64,000 nucleotides of DNA from Pseudoalteromonas viridis (GCF_017742995.1 NZ_CP072425.1:2976001-3040000), one strand, 5' to 3'; shown: positions 9,661 to 19,088, counted from the first letter of the stretch. Notes: a model not told the origin generated them from the letters alone. Numbers and translations: made by a program.

Positions 9661-10662
9661 ATGAATAAGGGAACATTTTTTTGCATTGATGGGCATACCT
9701 GTGGCAATCCAGTCAGACTGGTAACAAGCGGTCATCCCCCGCTTGAAGGCGCGACCATGAGTGAAAAGCGACAGCACTTTTTGGCCGAATTTGATTGGGT
9801 TCGCCGCGCGCTGATGTTTGAACCGCGCGGTCATGACATGATGTCAGGTTCTTTTTTATATCCGCCCACCACCGAAGATGGCGATGTGGCCATTCTGTTT
9901 ATTGAGACGTCGGGCTGTTTGCCCATGTGTGGCCATGGCACGATAGGTACAGTGACCTTTGCCTTGCAACAGGGCCTGGTTACGCCAAAAGAGCCGGGGC
10001 GACTCAAGTTAGACACACCCGCCGGGCGCGTAGATGCTTATTATTCAATGCGCGATGGCCGGGTAGAGTGGGTCAAGCTATTTAATGTTCCCGCATTTTT
10101 GGCACACCGGAATGAGGTAATCTCCGTGCCCGGTATAGGAGAGCTGCAGGTCGATATTGCCTACGGAGGAAACTTTTACATTATTGTTGAACCTCAGGGC
10201 AATTTTAAAGGCACCCATGAAACCTGCGCGGCTGAGCTTCTGGCGATGAGCCCAAAAGTGCGCGACGCCGTAAACGCGCAAATTGCCTGTGTACATCCGC
10301 TTGATCCGACCGTATGCGGTGCTTCTCATGTGCTGTGGACCGGCGACCCTAAACACGCTGATTCCAGCGCTGCCAATGCGGTGTTTTACGGTGATAAAGC
10401 GATAGACCGCTCACCCTGTGGCACAGGTACCAGTGCACGAATGGCGCAGCTGTTTGCCAAAGGTGCGCTGCAAGGTGGCGAGGACTTTATCCATGAAAGC
10501 TACATCGGCAGCCAGTTTATTGGCCGAATCGAAGGCACCACAGAAATTGCCGGTCACAGCGCCATTCTGCCCAGTATTCAGGGCTGGGCCAGAGTAACAG
10601 GCCACAACTGTATCACTGTGGATGACGACGACCCCTATGCATTCGGCTTTCAGGTACTTTAA
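9661..10662 (+). CDS. 4-hydroxyproline 2-epimerase (proline racemase family)
   Basis: A 333-residue proline racemase family enzyme. Both catalytic cysteines are present: Cys90 in LPMCGHGTIG and Cys253 in DRSPCGTGTSA. The two-Cys pair marks racemases/epimerases, whereas trans-3-hydroxyproline dehydratases have Ser or Thr at one site. It converts trans-4-hydroxy-L-proline to cis-4-hydroxy-D-proline, the first step of the pathway. The ATG lies 4 bases after the deaminase stop, so the genes are probably translationally coupled. Genome context favours the hydroxyproline epimerase over a true proline racemase. Confidence 0.9.
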   Translation: MNKGTFFCIDGHTCGNPVRLVTSGHPPLEGATMSEKRQHFLAEFDWVRRALMFEPRGHDMMSGSFLYPPTTEDGDVAILFIETSGCLPMCGHGTIGTVTFALQQGLVTPKEPGRLKLDTPAGRVDAYYSMRDGRVEWVKLFNVPAFLAHRNEVISVPGIGELQVDIAYGGNFYIIVEPQGNFKGTHETCAAELLAMSPKVRDAVNAQIACVHPLDPTVCGASHVLWTGDPKHADSSAANAVFYGDKAIDRSPCGTGTSARMAQLFAKGALQGGEDFIHESYIGSQFIGRIEGTTEIAGHSAILPSIQGWARVTGHNCITVDDDDPYAFGFQVL

Positions 10663-10713
10663 CTAAGATGAGGCGGACCGCTTCATCACCCGATTTGTCT
10701 TAAGGAGACAGCC

Positions 10714-12207
10714 ATGACTTTGACAGGACAGAGTTTTATTGCCGGGCAGTGGCGCGGCAATGCAGACAATGGGCAGTTTTATGCGTTTTGTCCGCAAACG
10801 AATGAACGACATCACCAAGCTTTTTTTAACGCCACACAGGCCCAGCTGAGCGAGGCGATTGCACAGGCGCAAACGGCTTTTAAAACCTATCGGCGACTTT
10901 CTTATGCACAACGTGCGGTGTTTTTGCGCAATGTTGGCGAGGAGATCCTTGCCCTGGGCGATGGCCTGATAGAAACCACCATGCTGGAAACCGGTCTGCC
11001 CAAAGCACGTCTGGAAGGCGAACGCATGCGCACGGTGAACCAGTTGAATGCTTTTGCTGAGGCGTTAGAGCAGGATTTGGCACCACTGGCGCTGGCGCGT
11101 CAGGATGCCGCTGAGCCGGGTCGTGCTCCTATGCCCAAGCCCGCGACGCAGTTACGCTATCTGCCTGTTGGCGTGGTTGCCGTATTTGGCGCATCGAACT
11201 TTCCATATGCGTTTTCAACGTTAGGGGGAGATACCGCCGCAGCGCTGGCAGCGGGTTGTCCGGTGATAGTGAAAAGCCATACTGCACATCCGGGCACCAG
11301 TGAGTTAATGACGCGTGCCATGGCGCGGGCCATTCAACGCAGCGACGTGCCGGATGGTGTATTTTCTATGATCCAGGGCGCCGATTATGCCTTGTCGCAT
11401 CAGCTGGTTAGCGCGGCTGATATTAAAGCGGTGGGGTTCACGGGTTCACTCACTGTGGCCAAGGCTCTGCTTGAAACCATTCACCAGCGCGACGAAGTGA
11501 TCCCGCTGTATGGGGAACTGGGTAGTGTGAACCCGCAGTTGGTGCTGCCAGGTTTTGCGAAGGAGCAGGGCGACACGCTGGCCCCCGCGCTCGTTCAGTC
11601 GCTCTTAATGGGTAACGGACAGTTTTGTACCAGTCCTGGCTTATGGCTGATACCAGCTGGCGAGGATGAGTTTGAAGCCGCAGCTATCAGGGCGATTGAA
11701 GCGGCGCCCTCGGATACCTTGTTAACGCCAAGAATTTTGAGCAGTTTTGAGCGTGCCATGGATGCGTTAAGCGACAATGCCAATGTCACACTGCTGGCGC
11801 GAGGCGCGCAAAGTCAGCCGTTCCATGCCAATGCACATTTATACGCCTGTGAAGCAGAAGACTTTATTAATGACGCCAGCTTGCACGAAGAAGTGTTTGG
11901 TCCCAGTGCCCTGATAGTACGCTATCGCGATCAGGCGCAATTGCTGCGTGTGGTATCCCAGTTAGAGGGTCAGCTGACGGCCAGTGTGCATGGCAGCAAA
12001 GCAGAAATTGCCACGCAGGAAACGCTCATAGATGAGCTGAGTTATAAGGTGGGCCGTCTTATTTTTGGTCAGATGCCGACAGGTGTTGAGGTGTGTGGCT
12101 CGATGAATCATGGCGGTCCGTATCCCTCGTCAACAGATGTGCGATCAACATCGGTCGGGTTGCAAGCCATGACACGCTTTTTGCGCCCACTATGTGTACA
12201 GTGTTAA
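10714..12207 (+). CDS. 2-oxoglutarate semialdehyde dehydrogenase (aldehyde dehydrogenase family)
   Basis: A 497-residue NADP-type aldehyde dehydrogenase. The catalytic Cys305 lies in NGQFCTSPGL and the general base Glu268 in YGELGSVNPQ; GASNFPYAFST and VGFTGSL form the cofactor site. In this locus it should oxidise 2-oxoglutarate semialdehyde to 2-oxoglutarate, feeding the TCA cycle. It resembles the type III ketoglutarate semialdehyde dehydrogenases found with hydroxyproline genes. A good ribosome site (AAGGAGA) lies just before the ATG. It is last in the rightward catabolic operon, 51 bases after the epimerase gene. Confidence 0.88.
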   Translation: MTLTGQSFIAGQWRGNADNGQFYAFCPQTNERHHQAFFNATQAQLSEAIAQAQTAFKTYRRLSYAQRAVFLRNVGEEILALGDGLIETTMLETGLPKARLEGERMRTVNQLNAFAEALEQDLAPLALARQDAAEPGRAPMPKPATQLRYLPVGVVAVFGASNFPYAFSTLGGDTAAALAAGCPVIVKSHTAHPGTSELMTRAMARAIQRSDVPDGVFSMIQGADYALSHQLVSAADIKAVGFTGSLTVAKALLETIHQRDEVIPLYGELGSVNPQLVLPGFAKEQGDTLAPALVQSLLMGNGQFCTSPGLWLIPAGEDEFEAAAIRAIEAAPSDTLLTPRILSSFERAMDALSDNANVTLLARGAQSQPFHANAHLYACEAEDFINDASLHEEVFGPSALIVRYRDQAQLLRVVSQLEGQLTASVHGSKAEIATQETLIDELSYKVGRLIFGQMPTGVEVCGSMNHGGPYPSSTDVRSTSVGLQAMTRFLRPLCVQC

Positions 12208-12246
12208 GCAATCACAGTAGGTAGATCCTCTGTAACCCCGTGGAGT

Positions 12247-12285
12247 GCGGTTGTATGGGCTGGTTCCTTAGCCTGTGCAACCGCC
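12247..12285. terminator. Hairpin after the catabolic operon
   Basis: GCGGTTG pairs with CAACCGC about 25 bases later, enclosing an inner GGCT/AGCC stem. It lies about 40 bases past the dehydrogenase stop codon. There is no T-run, so termination is only plausible. Confidence 0.35.
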
Positions 12286-12357
12286 TATTTGATCATGAAG
12301 TGTGCTCAAAGCGGGCGAACTAGGTCCGTCACAGCGTGCAATTTATGGCAATGCACG

Positions 12358-12363
12358 TATAAT
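12358..12363 (+). promoter_or_regulatory. Possible -10 box of the GntR regulator gene
   Basis: A perfect TATAAT lies 31 bases before the regulator's ATG. No good -35 hexamer is seen at 16-18 bases upstream, so the promoter is weak or activator-dependent if real. Confidence 0.35.
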
Positions 12364-12393
12364 GTATCCCAATGATAATAATTAATTAATCCT

Positions 12394-13062
12394 ATGGCGA
12401 TTGTACATAAAACCCGAACTCAGCTGGTTGCGGAAGCGATCCGAGAAAAAATTCTCAGTGGTGAAATTAAAGCCGGAGAGCCGTTGCGTCAGGCTGCGCT
12501 TGCGGATGAACTGAATGTCAGCCGGATCCCGGTCAGAGAGGCTCTGTTGCAGCTTGAAGCCGAAGGCCTGGTCAACTTTGAGGCCCACAAAGGGGCCACG
12601 GTTACCCGTCTCAGTGCAGAGCAAATTGATGAGATCTTCGACTTGCGTGCCATCTTAGAAGCTGAGTTGCTGAGCCACTCGATAGACAGCCTGACCAAGC
12701 GCGACTTGCTTGAAGCCGAGGCCATTTTGTCGGATCTGGAAGAAGCCACCGAAGCGGGGGATGCGCAACTGGCAACCGGTAAACTAAACGCCGAGTTCCA
12801 TAACAAGTTGTACAGTCGTGCCGAGCGTCCTCAGACGCGTGAACTGGTAGAAGTCTACAGCAAAAACTCAGAGCGATACGTGCGCATGCATATCTTGCTG
12901 GCTGGTGGTTTGAAAACGGCGCCTGAAGAGCATCGCACCTTGCTTAAACTGTGTTATGAAAAAGACAAAGCAGGTGCCTGCGAGTTTTTGAAAAAGCACA
13001 TCACGGGCGCCAAAGACGACATCAAAGACTTGCTGCTGCGTCTTGAGCAGGAAGCGAAGTAA
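12394..13062 (+). CDS. GntR-family (FadR/FCD subfamily) transcriptional regulator
   Basis: A 222-residue regulator. Residues about 8-75 form the GntR winged helix-turn-helix (AIREKILSGEIKAGEPLRQAAL, then VSRIPVREALLQLEAEGLV). Residues about 85-215 form an all-helical FCD ligand domain starting IFDLRAILEAELL. It lies just downstream of the hydroxyproline operon in the same direction. It is the likely controller of the GTATAC palindrome at 8689-8700, probably as a repressor relieved by a hydroxyproline pathway metabolite. The inducer is not deducible from sequence. Confidence 0.85.
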   Translation: MAIVHKTRTQLVAEAIREKILSGEIKAGEPLRQAALADELNVSRIPVREALLQLEAEGLVNFEAHKGATVTRLSAEQIDEIFDLRAILEAELLSHSIDSLTKRDLLEAEAILSDLEEATEAGDAQLATGKLNAEFHNKLYSRAERPQTRELVEVYSKNSERYVRMHILLAGGLKTAPEEHRTLLKLCYEKDKAGACEFLKKHITGAKDDIKDLLLRLEQEAK

Positions 13063-13067
13063 TGACA

Positions 13068-13085
13068 GGGCTGAGAGTTCAGCCC
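13068..13085. terminator. Small hairpin between regulator and sulfotransferase
   Basis: GGGCTGA-GAGT-TCAGCCC is a 7-bp perfect stem between convergent genes, right after the regulator stop codon. It has no proper T-run and is a weak terminator candidate. Confidence 0.4.
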
Positions 13086-13125
13086 CTACATTTCTCATTG
13101 TCTTATCTCAGCGTATTTATTAACT

Positions 13126-14700
13126 TTATTCGCCTTCAATGACCTTTTGTTGCTGCAAATACTGCTGCGCAGCATCGGTGTGCGGTGCAAAGCGCTTCCA
13201 GCGTCCGATAGCGCGGCGGTTAAGCGGCTCACGTACCTGGACTTTACTGGCCGTCGACACTGGCGCATCGTTGAGATGAAAGCGCATGCAGCTGTCCTGC
13301 CAGGGCAATTCACAATACGCCAGCAGTTTGGCTATTTCTTGCTCCGGGTTGTCGACCAGGGATTCGTACTGCATCATATAAAACTGCTCACCGTGCAGCT
13401 GTTTCCAGTGTTGCATCAGGTCATAAAAGCGGCTGTAAAAACGTGCGGTATCCATTAAGTCTAATGAATAGGCGTAATAGGGGTTGTTGATGGTAAACAG
13501 CTGACGGAAGTTACCAATGCAGGTATCCATAGGGTCGCGCATCAGGCAGATGATTTTGGCATTCGGCAGAGCCCGGCGGATCAGGTCAACGTAGAAAAAG
13601 TTAAACGGCAGCTTATCGACAAAATGCACATGGCTGCCGGTGATCACCCGGGTTGCATCCAGATACGTTTGCCCAAGTTGTTGCGGGTCGCACTGGTAAG
13701 CCTGCTCAAGCGTAAGCGGGTCGAGCACCGTCTGGCTGGTGGTTTGTGCCAGGCGTTTTACGCTGATCCCAAAATCCTGTAATTCCCCGGCCGACATCAC
13801 ATCACTGTGGCTGGATAAGATCCGCTCGACCAGGGTGGTGCCGGAGCGCGGCATCCCAAGTACAAAAATGGGCTCCCGGCTGCTGTGGCCTGCGGCTGGG
13901 TCAAATACATGTGCGCCACTGAGTGCCCGGATCTGCTCAAACAAGGCTTCACTGCCAGCATGATCAAATGGGCGGGCTGCATGCATGGCCGCTTTACCCT
14001 GTGTGAGCGCATGATAAGCCGAGTCAAATTCGCCAAGGTCCTGATATTCTTTCGCCAGGGCATGACCTAAGTGCAGCTGAGACTCAGCGGAGCGTGCGCG
14101 CTCAAAGGCGCTTTGTAAACGTGAGAGGTGGTTATTCTCTGTGCTGGCTTTTTTCAGATCGGACAAAGCAAAGTGCGCTCTGTGGTGATCTTTGTCCAGT
14201 GCCAGCGCCTGCTCAAAGGCCTGCTCGGCCTCAGCAAATAAGCCGACGAATTTAGCACTGACCCCAAAGTTGTAGTAATACTGCGCATTATTTTGCGTGA
14301 GTGTGAGCGCCCGGCGGAAAAATGCCAGCGCATCCTGGTGTAGTCCAACGTGACTGAGTGCCACGCCAAAGGTGTCGGCGTCTAGCGCGCGTGTCAGTGT
14401 TTGTGGGTTGGTTTTTTCCGCAGTTTGCCTGGCCTGTGCCAGCTCGCCCTGTAAGGCATAGCATTTAGTCAGCTGAGCGCGATATTCGTCGCTGCTATGC
14501 AGTCCCAGGGCCTTTTCGAGCAACCGGACCGCTTTTTTCAACTGACCAACCTGAAGATTGATCACACCAAGCAGAAAATAGCCGTCGGCATAATCAGGCG
14601 AAACATTGAGGAGTTTGACCAGGTACTGATGGGCGGTTTCGAGCTGGCCCTGATTGAGTGCGCTAATGGCGCTTCTGTGTAATTGCTGGATAGACGTCAT
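13126..14700 (-). CDS. TPR-repeat sulfotransferase
   Basis: A 524-residue two-part protein. Residues about 1-230 are tetratricopeptide repeats (for example ADGYFLLGVINLQVGQLKKA, then NAQYYYNFGVSAKFVGLFAE). Residues about 255-510 are a sulfotransferase domain with a PAPS-binding P-loop, FVLGMPRSGTTLVERILSSH, and a second motif LMRDPMDTCIGNFRQLF. No signal peptide is visible. It follows the TonB-dependent receptor on the same strand, a pairing I recall from other marine gammaproteobacteria. Its acceptor is unknown; sulfating a peptide or a transported ligand is speculation. It is convergent with the hydroxyproline regulator. Confidence 0.82.
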   Translation of the reverse strand: MTSIQQLHRSAISALNQGQLETAHQYLVKLLNVSPDYADGYFLLGVINLQVGQLKKAVRLLEKALGLHSSDEYRAQLTKCYALQGELAQARQTAEKTNPQTLTRALDADTFGVALSHVGLHQDALAFFRRALTLTQNNAQYYYNFGVSAKFVGLFAEAEQAFEQALALDKDHHRAHFALSDLKKASTENNHLSRLQSAFERARSAESQLHLGHALAKEYQDLGEFDSAYHALTQGKAAMHAARPFDHAGSEALFEQIRALSGAHVFDPAAGHSSREPIFVLGMPRSGTTLVERILSSHSDVMSAGELQDFGISVKRLAQTTSQTVLDPLTLEQAYQCDPQQLGQTYLDATRVITGSHVHFVDKLPFNFFYVDLIRRALPNAKIICLMRDPMDTCIGNFRQLFTINNPYYAYSLDLMDTARFYSRFYDLMQHWKQLHGEQFYMMQYESLVDNPEQEIAKLLAYCELPWQDSCMRFHLNDAPVSTASKVQVREPLNRRAIGRWKRFAPHTDAAQQYLQQQKVIEGE

Positions 14701-14724
14701 AGTGGATCATCGCTTGTTACATAA

Positions 14725-14748
14725 AGGCCCATCACTATGGATGGGCCT
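14725..14748 (-). terminator. Hairpin between receptor and sulfotransferase genes
   Basis: A 9-bp perfect stem (AGGCCCATC / GATGGGCCT) with a 6-base loop lies in the 68-base gap. On the minus strand it is followed by only three Ts. It may partly terminate the receptor transcript or stabilise its 3' end, making the sulfotransferase the weaker gene. Confidence 0.5.
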
Positions 14749-14768
14749 GAGCGGGAGAGTTCAATTTA

Positions 14769-17180
14769 CTAAAGTTCGAACTGATAGTCGAACTTAATAC
14801 CCACTGTCAGTGGTTTGTTTAGATAGTGGCCATAATTACGCTGGATCTCAGCCCCGTTGGCGGTGGTGATATCCCGTACATCGCGCCTTACTGAGGTAAA
14901 GGCGTACTTATTGAACAGGTTGTTGACGTACAAAGTTGCAGACCACATATCGCCGGTCAGCTTGGCTGACAGGTTACTGATCCCATAGCCGGACAGGGTT
15001 TCGCCGCTATCGCGCAAGCCTACTTTGGAAATGATATCGCTTTGTGCCGTCAGACCGTAGTTGATGTCCAGCGTTTTATCGCCCAGCACTTCCATTTCAT
15101 AATTCACGCCCAAAGAGAACTGATGTTCCGGTGAACCTGGCAGTCGGTCGCCATCTTTACCGCCATCGGTGCCATCGGCATTAAACAGGTAAGGCGCATC
15201 CGAAGTTAACTCGGCCTTTGTATAGGCATAGGTTGCATAGGCGCTGATAGAGTCGCTGAGGATAGCACGGGTTGAGATCTCAACCCCTTTGGCGTTCGCT
15301 GTCCCGGCGTTTGACGTATAAGGAATTTGACCCACAACCGTTGCACCGGCAATTTGTGCATCCTCCCAGTCTACGTTGAAAATAGCCGCATTGAAGTGCA
15401 GGCGGTTTTTCAGCCAGGTGCTTTTCAGGCCCAGCTCATAGTTGGTGGTGGTGTCTGCGGTATACAGCATTTCGTCGGGCATACCACAACCAATTTGTTT
15501 GTCGGGCAGGGGATCCGGGCAGGGCGCCAGACCGTTGGAGCCACCAATACGGAACCCTTCACTGGCCGTGATATACGCCATGACTGAGTCGGTAAACTGA
15601 TAGTTGGCGTTGAACTTGAACAGGTTGCCATCGTCCTCGGCATTATTTTGCTCAAAATCCAGAGTAATATCGCTCGGACCTGCGCCGCTGAAGAGGGTAT
15701 TGGCCAGCGGGAAGTCAACGGCAGATTCGGCTTTTACTTCGTACTCATAAAAACGTGCACCGACGGTGATGGTTAGCTTGTCGTTGACCTGATAACCGAC
15801 TTCACCAAACAGGGCCTGCTCTGTGATTTCACTGCGGTCGACCGAGAAGTATTCTAAGTTATCCGGGCGGGTTTGCTCGCCACCAAAATTGGCCACGGCA
15901 AATTCACCAAAGCCCGGCGTAAACTCTTTACTGCTGGCATCACTTTCAAACTTGTTGTAAAAGCCGCCAACAATCCAGTTCCACGCAGAGTCACTCTGAG
16001 AAACCAAACGGATCTCCTGAGTGAAGGTGTCTTCTTCTTCCTCTTCACGGGTAAACGCCGAGAAGGACGGGAATTCCTCGTAGCCATAGTCCAGGCGGAT
16101 CAGCAAGTCGGTTTGGTCGCGCTGGCCGTCGGCCTCAAAGCTTGACCAGCCGGATGCAGAAACCAGTTCAGCAAAGCCCAGATCGGCCTTTAATTCCAGA
16201 CTCAGCAGATCATCTTCTTTGTCTCTGGGTTCCTCGTAACGATAGGCAGATTCATACTTACCAATACGATCGTTCAATCCGTTTGCCGGGTTGAGTGCCT
16301 GATAGTGCACAATAGAGCGGCCTTCACTTTCCTGCTTCTGGTAAAAGTAATTTAGCGTGCCATCAAACCAGTCGTTCGGCTTCCAGCGCACAGAAATGCG
16401 GCCCGTGGTGGTGGTTTCGCCATTGGCATCGGCTACGCGTTTAAGGTTATTATCAACGGCACTTTGATTGCTCCAGTCCGGATCTGCCAAAGACGCTCCG
16501 CCCTCGCGGACCACATAGTTGTAATCAATAAACCCGGGATCTTCATACTGATTCAGGCTGGCACGCAGCGCCAGTTCATCTTCAATGATGGGGGTGTTGA
16601 ACACAAAACCGCCTTCACCACCAACCGAATCACTCTCTGAGTTTTGAAATAAGTCGCCATACAGCTGGACTGTGGTGATGTCTAGCTCGGGGGCTTTAAG
16701 CATGTAGCGGATAGCACCGCCCAGTGTGCCGGCACCGTAAAGTGTACCTTGCGGGCCAATCAAGACCTCTACACGCTCCACATCGGTCAGGCGCATATCC
16801 AACGAAACAGGAATTTCATTGATATAGGTCGCGACTGTGCCGCCGTCCTGATCCGGGCCTGATGAGTTGGTGTTAAGTCCCCGCACTATGATAGGAGAGC
16901 CAGAGCGTCCACCCTGATCGGTCACGGTCAGACCTGGCACCCAGCGTGCCACATCAGCCAGCTCACCAATGTTTTGATCTTTCATGATATCGGCATCGAG
17001 TGCGGTGATGTTTAAGGGCGCTTCCTGCACTGAGCCGCTGCGGCGAGTGGCCGTGATCTGGATAACTTCAAGCGATTTTTCTTTGACGCCAGCTTCATCG
17101 GCCTGTGCCGCTGCACTGAGCATAATCGACCCTGGCAAAGCCGCAGCAATAGCCAGAGATAGGAGTTTTGGTTTTAGCAT
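14769..17180 (-). CDS. TonB-dependent outer-membrane receptor
   Basis: An 803-residue receptor. The start at 17180 (MLKPKLLSLAIAAALPG...SAAAQA) gives a proper signal peptide; the frame is open 45 codons further up through AT-rich DNA and was not used. A TonB-box-like SLEVIQITATRR follows. Then comes the plug (APLNITALDADIMKDQNIGELADVARWVPGLTV and SPIIVRGLNTN) and a long beta-barrel ending KPLTVGIKFDYQFEL. Such receptors import large ligands with energy from TonB. The ligand is unknown; nearness to the hydroxyproline and sulfotransferase genes makes a peptide ligand plausible, but this is inference. Confidence 0.88.
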   Translation of the reverse strand: MLKPKLLSLAIAAALPGSIMLSAAAQADEAGVKEKSLEVIQITATRRSGSVQEAPLNITALDADIMKDQNIGELADVARWVPGLTVTDQGGRSGSPIIVRGLNTNSSGPDQDGGTVATYINEIPVSLDMRLTDVERVEVLIGPQGTLYGAGTLGGAIRYMLKAPELDITTVQLYGDLFQNSESDSVGGEGGFVFNTPIIEDELALRASLNQYEDPGFIDYNYVVREGGASLADPDWSNQSAVDNNLKRVADANGETTTTGRISVRWKPNDWFDGTLNYFYQKQESEGRSIVHYQALNPANGLNDRIGKYESAYRYEEPRDKEDDLLSLELKADLGFAELVSASGWSSFEADGQRDQTDLLIRLDYGYEEFPSFSAFTREEEEEDTFTQEIRLVSQSDSAWNWIVGGFYNKFESDASSKEFTPGFGEFAVANFGGEQTRPDNLEYFSVDRSEITEQALFGEVGYQVNDKLTITVGARFYEYEVKAESAVDFPLANTLFSGAGPSDITLDFEQNNAEDDGNLFKFNANYQFTDSVMAYITASEGFRIGGSNGLAPCPDPLPDKQIGCGMPDEMLYTADTTTNYELGLKSTWLKNRLHFNAAIFNVDWEDAQIAGATVVGQIPYTSNAGTANAKGVEISTRAILSDSISAYATYAYTKAELTSDAPYLFNADGTDGGKDGDRLPGSPEHQFSLGVNYEMEVLGDKTLDINYGLTAQSDIISKVGLRDSGETLSGYGISNLSAKLTGDMWSATLYVNNLFNKYAFTSVRRDVRDITTANGAEIQRNYGHYLNKPLTVGIKFDYQFEL

Positions 17181-17921
17181 TGTATTACATCCCGGAGTGT
17201 TCTGGTTGTTGTTTTTATGCAAACTAAGAAAGCATAAAGTGAATCTCGTAACAAGATTAGCAAAAAAGGTACGAATATAATTATTTATTATATTTGCAAA
17301 AATATTCACTATCAATGGGTTTTTAGTCGAATTTGTGCATGAAATTGCAGTAAAAAAATTTTCACGGTTATTTGTGTTTTTGCTGGTTTTTTTATCTTTT
17401 TGCTGGGGTTTTTATGCGCTCTTTTGAATTAAGTATGCGATTTGGTTGTTTCTGATTTTGCTTAGGGCAGTTTGGTAAGCGAAATAGTATGCAAAGTGGT
17501 CGCAAGTTGCTCAATATCTTGGAGCCCCCTTAGGTTGAAGTGCTGTTTGCGAAAGCGCCGTAAACCACGATAAGACAAAAAGTGGCTAGTATTGATTAAA
17601 ATGTGAATAAATATGCTGGTGGACTGCCCGGCTGAGCAACCGTTAATGAATAGGCTTGCAAAATCAGGGGCCGTTGAGGAGGTGATCAGCTTTCCCAGGC
17701 TTGATTACTCGGAGGCGGGTGATTGGTACATCAGTAATATCGCAACAGGCGAGCGAAGGGAGTGTTTTAAATCGAGCAGTAACTGATTTGTAGTACGCAA
17801 ATGCACGATTGAGCGTCACAGTGTGTTGTTGCAGCAAAGAGCTGGCGTTTATTGACAGCACTTTGCTGTGTAGCTCTTTTAAGCCATACTGAGTCACAGT
17901 TAAATATTTGTGATATCCACT
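17181..17921. other. AT-rich intergenic region, nothing firm
   Basis: 741 bases upstream of both the receptor (leftward) and a secreted protein gene (rightward). Near the receptor it is very AT-rich (TAATTATTTATTATATTTGC around 17278-17298) and must include the receptor promoter. A 77-codon open frame on the minus strand (17664-17897) lacks a ribosome site and was not called. Confidence 0.4.
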
Positions 17922-18476
17922 ATGCGCTTTTTCTTTATATGCTTGCTTAGCTTAAGTGGCTACGTGTCGGCGGCTGACAGCACTGAGCTTTACCCGGGAG
18001 CGCCAGCAGCAGCCAGCGACTACGGGTTTTTGATTGGAAATTGGCAGTGCCGATATGAGCAGCTGGACCCGCAAGGCAAAATACTTTTTTCAGCGCCATG
18101 TCGCTGGCAAGCCCAGTACGCCTTTGACCATAAAATGGTGGTCGACGATTTCAGCCTGCTTGATGAGCAGGGTAAGGTAACCTACGCCGGCAGAACACTC
18201 AGAACCTTTTCACTCCAGGACAAACGCTGGCATCAGGTGTTCTTACCGGTACAAATGAGCGCAACTTTGAATCCATTTACCGCACACAGAGATAACGAGG
18301 GCGTTCATCTTGAAGTTGAACAGCGTTTGCCAAATGGTGAACTACAACCCGCACGCTTTCGCTTTAGCCAGATAAGCGACAAGGGGTTTGTTTGGGAAAG
18401 CAGCAAGCAACTTGAAAGTGGTGCAGGCTGGTATGTGGATATGAGGATTAGGGCAGCGCAGAGTGAGTTGTACTAA
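17922..18476 (+). CDS. Secreted protein of unknown function, possibly DUF1579-like
   Basis: A 184-residue protein with a signal peptide (MRFFFICLLSLSGYVSA), so probably periplasmic. The mature part starts with DYGFLIGNWQCRYEQLDPQGK and continues CRWQAQYAFDHKMVVDDFSLL. This resembles the opening of lipocalin-like DUF1579 domains, where a FLxGxW motif precedes a beta-barrel. The resemblance is weak and was not verified. The ATG at 17922 was preferred to an in-frame GTG four codons upstream. Function unknown. Confidence 0.6.
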   Translation: MRFFFICLLSLSGYVSAADSTELYPGAPAAASDYGFLIGNWQCRYEQLDPQGKILFSAPCRWQAQYAFDHKMVVDDFSLLDEQGKVTYAGRTLRTFSLQDKRWHQVFLPVQMSATLNPFTAHRDNEGVHLEVEQRLPNGELQPARFRFSQISDKGFVWESSKQLESGAGWYVDMRIRAAQSELY

Positions 18477-18539
18477 GCTTGGTGGACTGGATGCATTGAA
18501 CTACGTTTGCAAAAGAGTACCGTTAACAGGAAAAATATA

Positions 18540-19088
18540 ATGATATTGATCATCTGGGTTATGTTTTTTCCGATCATACTTTATTATCTATTTTTTGAGC
18601 TAGTTTTAAACAGATTTCTAAAGTTGGGACTAAGTACAGAAGCGATAGTGCTCTTAATGTTTCTTCCTGGACTTTTTATTTTGTACGAAGGGTACAGTCG
18701 GGAACCTATCGACTTGAAAGCACTTGTAAAGGACAAGAGAAAGCTATTCTCAAAAATATATTATGACGGGAGTAACACCCATAAAATAGCATTCTCGTAC
18801 TGCAACAAGTTACCAGACTTGGTTCGTGCTAAGTTCCATAGTGATTCGGCTACACCTTATATCATATTCGTATGTAAGCCGGTGGATTATCACTCAGATG
18901 TGGCAGGTGAAACCACGCGATATTTCAAATATAACAGGCTCGACCCAGATGGTAGCGTTACTATGTGTGGCTGGCGTGATAATGAAATATTTTTTGATAA
19001 ACGTGGAAATCGAATCAAAACTACAACTCATGAAGGAAGCACTGGCGATTGTCCGAACTTTAAAATAACCGATTACACAGATGTTTGA
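18540..19088 (+). CDS. Unknown membrane-anchored protein
   Basis: A 182-residue protein with two N-terminal hydrophobic segments (ILIIWVMFFPIILYYLFFEL, then IVLLMFLPGLFILYEGY) and a soluble C-terminal part containing several cysteines. The ATG at 18540 has AACAGGA upstream and was preferred to a TTG 11 codons earlier. Base composition is clearly more AT-rich than the flanking core genes. It heads a same-strand set of small genes of unknown function (18540-20609). I do not recognise the family. Confidence 0.6.
   Translation: MILIIWVMFFPIILYYLFFELVLNRFLKLGLSTEAIVLLMFLPGLFILYEGYSREPIDLKALVKDKRKLFSKIYYDGSNTHKIAFSYCNKLPDLVRAKFHSDSATPYIIFVCKPVDYHSDVAGETTRYFKYNRLDPDGSVTMCGWRDNEIFFDKRGNRIKTTTHEGSTGDCPNFKITDYTDV

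Noticed and set aside
17664..17897. 77-codon minus-strand frame in the large intergenic region
   Set aside because: No ribosome site, no family, and it stands alone in AT-rich DNA; treated as chance.
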